This document shows positions 60,120 to 64,000 of a stretch of 64,000 nucleotides of DNA, one piece after another. Source of the stretch: Streptomyces fuscichromogenes (GTDB lineage Bacteria > Actinomycetota > Actinomycetes > Streptomycetales > Streptomycetaceae). A program made the position numbers and the translations under genes. A model generated the notes under the pieces. The model was not told the origin of the DNA. It ran no database searches and saw only the letters and a program-made list of their open reading frames with translations. Location: assembly GCF_014645815.1 (NCBI RefSeq), contig NZ_BMML01000003.1, forward strand, positions 434,001 to 498,000, read 5' to 3'. How positions within the stretch are numbered: position 1 is the stretch's first letter; each line of letters begins with the position of its first letter.

Positions 60120-61139
60120 TCAGCGGCGTCGCTGGTCGCCTCGCAGCTCGAAGTCGCCGTAGCTGTTGTCGGCGGGGTTGACCGTCAGGCCGGGAGCGAC
60201 GATTTCGTCGATGCGGTCGAGGACGTCGGCCGGGAGCGTGACCTCGGCAGCGGGGAGGAACGCCTCCAGCTGCTCCATGGTGCGCGGTCCGATGATCGCC
60301 GAGGTGACGCCGGGGTGATTGATCACAAAGGCGACGGCGAGTTCGATGAGCGTGAGACCGGCCTTCTCCGCAAGGACCGCGAGCTGCTCGACGGCGTCGA
60401 GCTTGCGCCGGTTGGCCGGGCTGCTCATGTCGAAGCGAGCCGGCGGACGTGCCGCGGACGCGGGGCCGGAAGAAGTGTCCCTGCGGTAGCGGCCGGAGAG
60501 CCAGCCACCGGCGAGGGGGCTGTAGGTCAGCGTGCCCATGCCGTGGCGGCGCGCGGTGGGAAGCACGTCCTCCTCGATGCCACGGACCAGGATCGAGTAC
60601 GGCGGCTGCTCGGTCACGAACCGCTCCAGGCGGCGTTCCCGGGAGACCCACTGGGCCTCGACGATCTGGGAACCGGAGTACGACGAGGAACCGATGTAAC
60701 GGACCTTGCCCTGGTGAACGAGGTCGGAGAGCGCGCCCAGGGTCTCGGCGACATCGGTGTCCGGGCTGGGGCGGTGGACCTGGTAGAGGTCGATGTGGTC
60801 GGTGCCGAGCCGCCGCAGGGAGTTCTCGACCTCGCGGATGATCCAGCGTCGCGAGCCGCCCCGGTGGTTGGCATCGTCCTGGCTCATCGGCATGAAGAAC
60901 TTGGTCGCGAGGAAGACGTCCGCACGCCGGTCCTTGAGCGCCTTGCCGACGATCTCCTCCGAGACCCCGCCGGAGTACACGTCTGCGGTGTCGACGAAGT
61001 TGATCCCGGCGTCGAGGGCGCGATGGATGATCCGCACGGAGTCGGCCTCGTCCTCGTTGCCCCAGGGGCCGAACATCATCGCGCCCAGGCAGAGCGGGCT
61101 GACCTGGACACCGGTGCGACCGAGCGGTCGGTATTGCAT
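60120..61139 (-). CDS. aldo/keto reductase
   Basis: A 339-aa AKR of the YajO/PdxI-like bacterial group. The catalytic tetrad is visible: Asp and Tyr in FVDTADVYSGG (near residues 50 and 54), Lys in LATKFF and His in YQVHRPSP. The NADPH site IIGPRTMEQLEAFL is at the C-terminal end. It reduces aldehydes or ketones. It follows the MmyB-type regulator by 24 bp in the same direction and may be its target, as the alcohol dehydrogenase on the other side. Confidence 0.9.
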   Translation of the reverse strand: MQYRPLGRTGVQVSPLCLGAMMFGPWGNEDEADSVRIIHRALDAGINFVDTADVYSGGVSEEIVGKALKDRRADVFLATKFFMPMSQDDANHRGGSRRWIIREVENSLRRLGTDHIDLYQVHRPSPDTDVAETLGALSDLVHQGKVRYIGSSSYSGSQIVEAQWVSRERRLERFVTEQPPYSILVRGIEEDVLPTARRHGMGTLTYSPLAGGWLSGRYRRDTSSGPASAARPPARFDMSSPANRRKLDAVEQLAVLAEKAGLTLIELAVAFVINHPGVTSAIIGPRTMEQLEAFLPAAEVTLPADVLDRIDEIVAPGLTVNPADNSYGDFELRGDQRRR

Positions 61140-61163
61140 GAAGCTGTTCTCCTCGTCGGGTGG

Positions 61164-62060
61164 TCAGTCGTTCCCCGAGGGGACGACAGTGCCGGTGCTC
61201 GCCCAGCTGGCGAGGAGGCTGAGGGCCTCCTGCTCACGCGAGTCCGGTTCGGGGGTGTAGATGTTGATGCGAAGGCCGGCATCGGCCGGAAGATCCATCG
61301 CCTCGTAGGGAAGCGCGAGTTCGCCGACCGTCGGGTGGCACAGGTGCTTGACGCCGGAGCGGTGGAACTTCACGTCGTGGCGGGCCCAGCGGCGTGCGAA
61401 CTCGTCGCTCTTGGTCGTGAGCTCGCCGATCAGATCGGTCAGCGCCTTGTCGTGGGGCGCTCGGCCCGTCTCGGTGCGCAGGAAGGCGACCGAGTCGTCG
61501 GCTCCCTTGCCCCAGTCCGCCCAGAAATCCTGGGCCGCCGGGTCCAGGAAGAGGAAGCGGGCGGTGTTCACCGGTCCGCGCTGTGCGAACAGAGGGGAGT
61601 CGAAGACCGGTGCGTACAGTGCCCGCCCCAGCGCGTTGGCGGCCAGGATGTCGAACCGCCCGTTACGCACATAGGCCGGCACATCGGTCATCGAGTCGAG
61701 CATCCGCAGGATCGTGGGCCGCACACGGGACGCGGTCATCGCGGGCCGTCGGCCCGACGGAGTCGCCGCACGGGCCAGATCGTAGAGGTGGGCCCGCTCG
61801 GCCTCGTTGAGCTGCAGTGCGTGGGCGAGAGAGTCGAGCACCGAGTCCGAGGCGCCGCTGAGATTCCCGCGTTCGAGCCGCACGTAGTAGTCCACGCTCA
61901 TACCCGCGAGCAGAGCGACCTCCTCACGGCGGAGGCCCGCGACACGGCGGTTGCCGCCGAAGACCGGCAGGCCCGCCTGCTGGGGGGAGATCCGTGCCCG
62001 CCGGGTGCTCAGGAACTCACGGATCTCGGCGGTCACGTTCTTGTCGGTGGTGCTGGCCAT
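61164..62060 (-). CDS. MmyB-type helix-turn-helix regulator (paralogue 4)
   Basis: A 298-aa regulator: XRE-like N-terminus (VAGLRREEVALLAGMSVDYY near residues 38-57), then the MmyB-type ligand domain (ARFLFLDPAAQDFWADWGKG, VKHLCHPTVGELALPYEAMD). It is the most divergent of the four paralogues in this window. It lies between the reductase and a small frame and is divergent from an alcohol dehydrogenase, which it probably controls with the reductase. Confidence 0.88.
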   Translation of the reverse strand: MASTTDKNVTAEIREFLSTRRARISPQQAGLPVFGGNRRVAGLRREEVALLAGMSVDYYVRLERGNLSGASDSVLDSLAHALQLNEAERAHLYDLARAATPSGRRPAMTASRVRPTILRMLDSMTDVPAYVRNGRFDILAANALGRALYAPVFDSPLFAQRGPVNTARFLFLDPAAQDFWADWGKGADDSVAFLRTETGRAPHDKALTDLIGELTTKSDEFARRWARHDVKFHRSGVKHLCHPTVGELALPYEAMDLPADAGLRINIYTPEPDSREQEALSLLASWASTGTVVPSGND

Positions 62061-62062
62061 GG

Positions 62063-62275
62063 TCAGATCCCGATCACATCGACGGCGACGTCGACCGCGG
62101 ACACAGCCCGGGGCCGGCCGGCGGCCCGCGACCGTTCGCGGTCCCCGCCCTCGACGGGCGAGGCGAAGATGACCTCGCCCGTGAACGAGGCCGGCTCAGG
62201 AGGCTCCCCGACGATCCTTCGGGTTGCTGTCGGTCGGGGGTCCAGGGACACGGGTGACTCCTTCTCGGTCGCCAT
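62063..62275 (-). CDS. small hypothetical frame before MmyB-type gene
   Basis: A 70-aa frame ending 2 bp before the regulator start. The ribosome site (GAAGGAACC, 14 bases off) is weak and the sequence (RRIVGEPPEPASFTGEVIFA) matches no family I recognise. It could be a leader gene coupling translation of the regulator or a remnant. Confidence 0.4.
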   Translation of the reverse strand: MATEKESPVSLDPRPTATRRIVGEPPEPASFTGEVIFASPVEGGDRERSRAAGRPRAVSAVDVAVDVIGI

Positions 62276-62324
62276 GGAACTTGTGCCGGTTCCTTCACCG
62301 TAGAACCCGCGCCGAGGGTCTGCG

Positions 62325-62341
62325 AGGTACTGCCATTACCT
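62325..62341. promoter_or_regulatory. AGGTA-N7-TACCT dyad in divergent promoter
   Basis: A short perfect dyad 92 bp before the alcohol dehydrogenase start and 50 bp from the small leftward frame. It is a candidate operator of the MmyB-type regulator but is short enough to be chance. Confidence 0.35.
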
Positions 62342-62432
62342 GGAACAGCAGGGACTCCCACGTGCGCGCAGGAGCGCGTTCCATGGCAAGGGTCAAGGAC
62401 TCGCAGTCCGAACACCAGCCTGAAGGAACACC

Positions 62433-63467
62433 GTGCGCGCAGCACTCATGTACGGAGCCGGCGACGTCCGCGTCGGAGATGTCGCCGACCCCGGCCTCAA
62501 GGAACCCACCGACGCGCTGGTCCGCATCACCACGGCTTGCATCTGCGGCAGTGACCTGCACCCCTACCACTCGATGTCCGCCTCCGGCGGACCGGTCCGG
62601 ATGGGCCATGAGTTCATCGGCGTGGTCGAGGAGACGGGCAGCGAGGTCAGCACCGTGCGGAAGGGGGACCTGGTCATAGCCCCGTTCGCGTACTCGGACG
62701 GCACCTGCGAATACTGCCGGGCCGGGCTGCAGACCTCCTGCGTGCACGGCGGCTTCTGGGCCGTGAACGGCGTCGACGGCGGCCAGGGAGAGGCGGCCCG
62801 GGTGCCGCTGGCGGACGGCACTCTGGTCAGGCTCCCGGTCGGCGCCGACGACGCGCTCATCCCCTCCCTGCTCACCCTCTCCGACGTCCTCGGCACGGGT
62901 CACCACGCCGCTGTCCGCGGCGGGGTGAGGCGGGGCAGCACCGTCACCGTGATCGGGGACGGCGCGGTCGGCCTGCTCGCCGTACTCGCCGCGAAACGGC
63001 TCGGTGCCGAACAGATCGTCCTCATGGGTCGGCACACCGCCCGGACCGACCTCGGCCGTGAGTTCGGTGCCACCGACGTGGTCGCCGAGCGCGGCGGCGA
63101 GGGCATTGAGAAGGTACGCGAGTCCACCGGCGGCGGCAGTGAGATCGTCCTTGAGGCGGTCGGGCTCCGGCCCGCCTACGAGCAGGCGTACGGAGTGGTC
63201 CGTCCCGGTGGCACCATCAGCCGCGTGGGTGTGCCCCAGTACGAGGAGGCCCCGGTCGGCTTCGGCAGCCTCTTCGGCGGCAACGTCACCCTCACCGGAG
63301 GACCCGCTCCGGCCCGCGCCTACATCGGCGAATACCTGCCCGACATCCTGGAGGGCCGTATCGAGCCCGGCCGGGTGTTCGACCGCACCGTCGACCTCGA
63401 CCGCGTTGCCGAGGGCTACCGGGCCATGGACGCGCGCGAGGCACTGAAGGTGCTGGTGCGGCCGTGA
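62433..63467 (+). CDS. zinc-dependent alcohol dehydrogenase (MDR family)
   Basis: A 344-aa MDR enzyme. Catalytic zinc ligands are Cys38 in CICGSDLHPY and His/Glu in MGHEFIG; the cofactor motif is VTVIGDGAVGLLAVLAAKRL. The structural-zinc loop reads DGTCEYCRAGLQTSC, with only three of the usual four cysteines. It oxidises or reduces an alcohol/aldehyde with NAD(P). GTG at 62433 has AAGGA 5 bases upstream. A remnant of a close relative exists at 7887. Divergent from the MmyB-type regulator. Confidence 0.92.
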   Translation: MRAALMYGAGDVRVGDVADPGLKEPTDALVRITTACICGSDLHPYHSMSASGGPVRMGHEFIGVVEETGSEVSTVRKGDLVIAPFAYSDGTCEYCRAGLQTSCVHGGFWAVNGVDGGQGEAARVPLADGTLVRLPVGADDALIPSLLTLSDVLGTGHHAAVRGGVRRGSTVTVIGDGAVGLLAVLAAKRLGAEQIVLMGRHTARTDLGREFGATDVVAERGGEGIEKVRESTGGGSEIVLEAVGLRPAYEQAYGVVRPGGTISRVGVPQYEEAPVGFGSLFGGNVTLTGGPAPARAYIGEYLPDILEGRIEPGRVFDRTVDLDRVAEGYRAMDAREALKVLVRP

Positions 63468-63585
63468 ACAGGCAGTCTGAGACCGACAAGGTGGCCGTTC
63501 CGGCACGCTTCGGCGAAGGGCCGTCCATCCCCAGGGCGAGCACCAGTGCCGGCGCCGGGAATCCGACGACAGGGCCGGTGACGCG

Positions 63586-64000
63586 ATGACCACCAGTGCA
63601 CAGCGCACGGCCTCGGCCGCGGCGCGGAAGCCGACCGGCGGCCCGGCCCACGCGACGCTGATCCTGACGATCATCTGCATCAGCTATTTCATGGTCATCC
63701 TCGACAACTCGATCGTCTTCACCGGACTGCCGCAGATCCGGTCCGACATGGGGTTCTCGGAGACCGGCCTCTCGTGGATCACCGACGCCTACGTCCTGGT
63801 CTTCGGCGGGCTGCTGCTCCTGGGCGCCAGAGCCGGTGACCTCTTCGGACACCGCCGGGTGTTCCTTTTCTCCCTGGTCGTCTTCTCACTGACATCGCTC
63901 CTGGTGGGCGCCGCGCAGACCCAGTGGTGGCTGATCGGCGCCCGAGCGCTGCAGGGTGTAGGCGCCGCGGTACTGGCCCCTTCCGCCCTGTCGCTGCTCA
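63586..64000 (+). CDS. MFS exporter, DHA2 type, cut by window end
   Basis: The first 138 residues of a major facilitator protein. They contain TM1 (LILTIICISYFMVILDNSIV), the motif GLPQIRSDMGFSETGLSWIT, the loop motif GARAGDLFGHRRVF and the motif RALQGVGAAVLAPSALSLL. The 3' part lies outside. Its ATG follows the alcohol dehydrogenase by 118 bp and it may share its transcript. Confidence 0.88.
   Translation, partial: MTTSAQRTASAAARKPTGGPAHATLILTIICISYFMVILDNSIVFTGLPQIRSDMGFSETGLSWITDAYVLVFGGLLLLGARAGDLFGHRRVFLFSLVVFSLTSLLVGAAQTQWWLIGARALQGVGAAVLAPSALSLL

Noticed and set aside
1..64000. tRNA, rRNA, CRISPR array, insertion sequence or prophage
   Set aside because: No cloverleaf, regularly spaced repeat, transposase or integrase was recognised on either strand.

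Overview
The window is high-GC actinobacterial DNA, most probably from a Streptomyces or close relative. GTG starts and AGGAGG-type ribosome sites are common, TTA codons are nearly absent, and TetR, MmyB-type and SDR genes are abundant. No rRNA, tRNA, CRISPR array or phage gene was seen. Functions below are read from protein motifs and gene context by eye; no database search was run.

Left part (1-13.7 kb): accessory DNA full of regulators and gene wreckage. It holds a DHA2-type drug exporter with a divergent TetR repressor, a degenerate SDR/TetR pair, three MmyB-type helix-turn-helix regulators, and a small operon of SDR, NmrA-like, CMD and cupin genes. Between them lie remnants of SDR, zinc alcohol dehydrogenase, ROK and acyl-CoA-dehydrogenase-like genes.

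Central part (13.9-60 kb): a large catabolic island. The leftward block (24.9 to 14.0 kb) encodes a Rieske oxygenase, SnoaL-like protein, acyl-CoA dehydrogenase (ACAD), SDRs, enoyl-CoA hydratase, acyl-CoA thioesterase, amidohydrolase-2 protein and a P450 with its ferredoxin. Rightward of it come a ThDP-dependent E1 alpha/beta pair and a GntR regulator. Next are an ACAD with an SMP-30 lactonase, and a CMD/amidohydrolase/ACAD/hydratase/CoA-ligase operon. These are followed by an APH-like kinase divergent from another ACAD, a CoA-transferase/MaoC/HMG-CoA-lyase operon, and an SDR/SDR/hydratase/thiolase operon with a LacI regulator. A branched-chain-type ABC importer and a thiolase/carboxyltransferase/VOC operon complete it. 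Together these could import an alicyclic, terpenoid or aromatic acid, oxygenate it, activate it with CoA, beta-oxidise and ring-open it, and cleave a branched 3-hydroxyacyl-CoA by lyase and thiolase. The substrate cannot be read from sequence. No complete steroid (kstD/kshA/hsa) or phenylacetate set is present.

Right part (60-64 kb): an aldo/keto reductase, a fourth MmyB-type regulator and a divergent zinc alcohol dehydrogenase, then an MFS exporter cut by the window edge. A remnant of the same alcohol dehydrogenase type sits at 7.9 kb, next to another MmyB regulator.

Regulation: promoter gaps carry several recurring elements. A 22-bp element lies exactly 45 bp upstream of two MmyB paralogues. 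An AT-rich CTAAAW...WATAG element occurs in three divergent promoters of the island. A TTGATGTCAA element precedes two leftward genes. Clear hairpin terminators follow the E1 pair, the VOC gene at 40.3 kb and the aldo/keto reductase.
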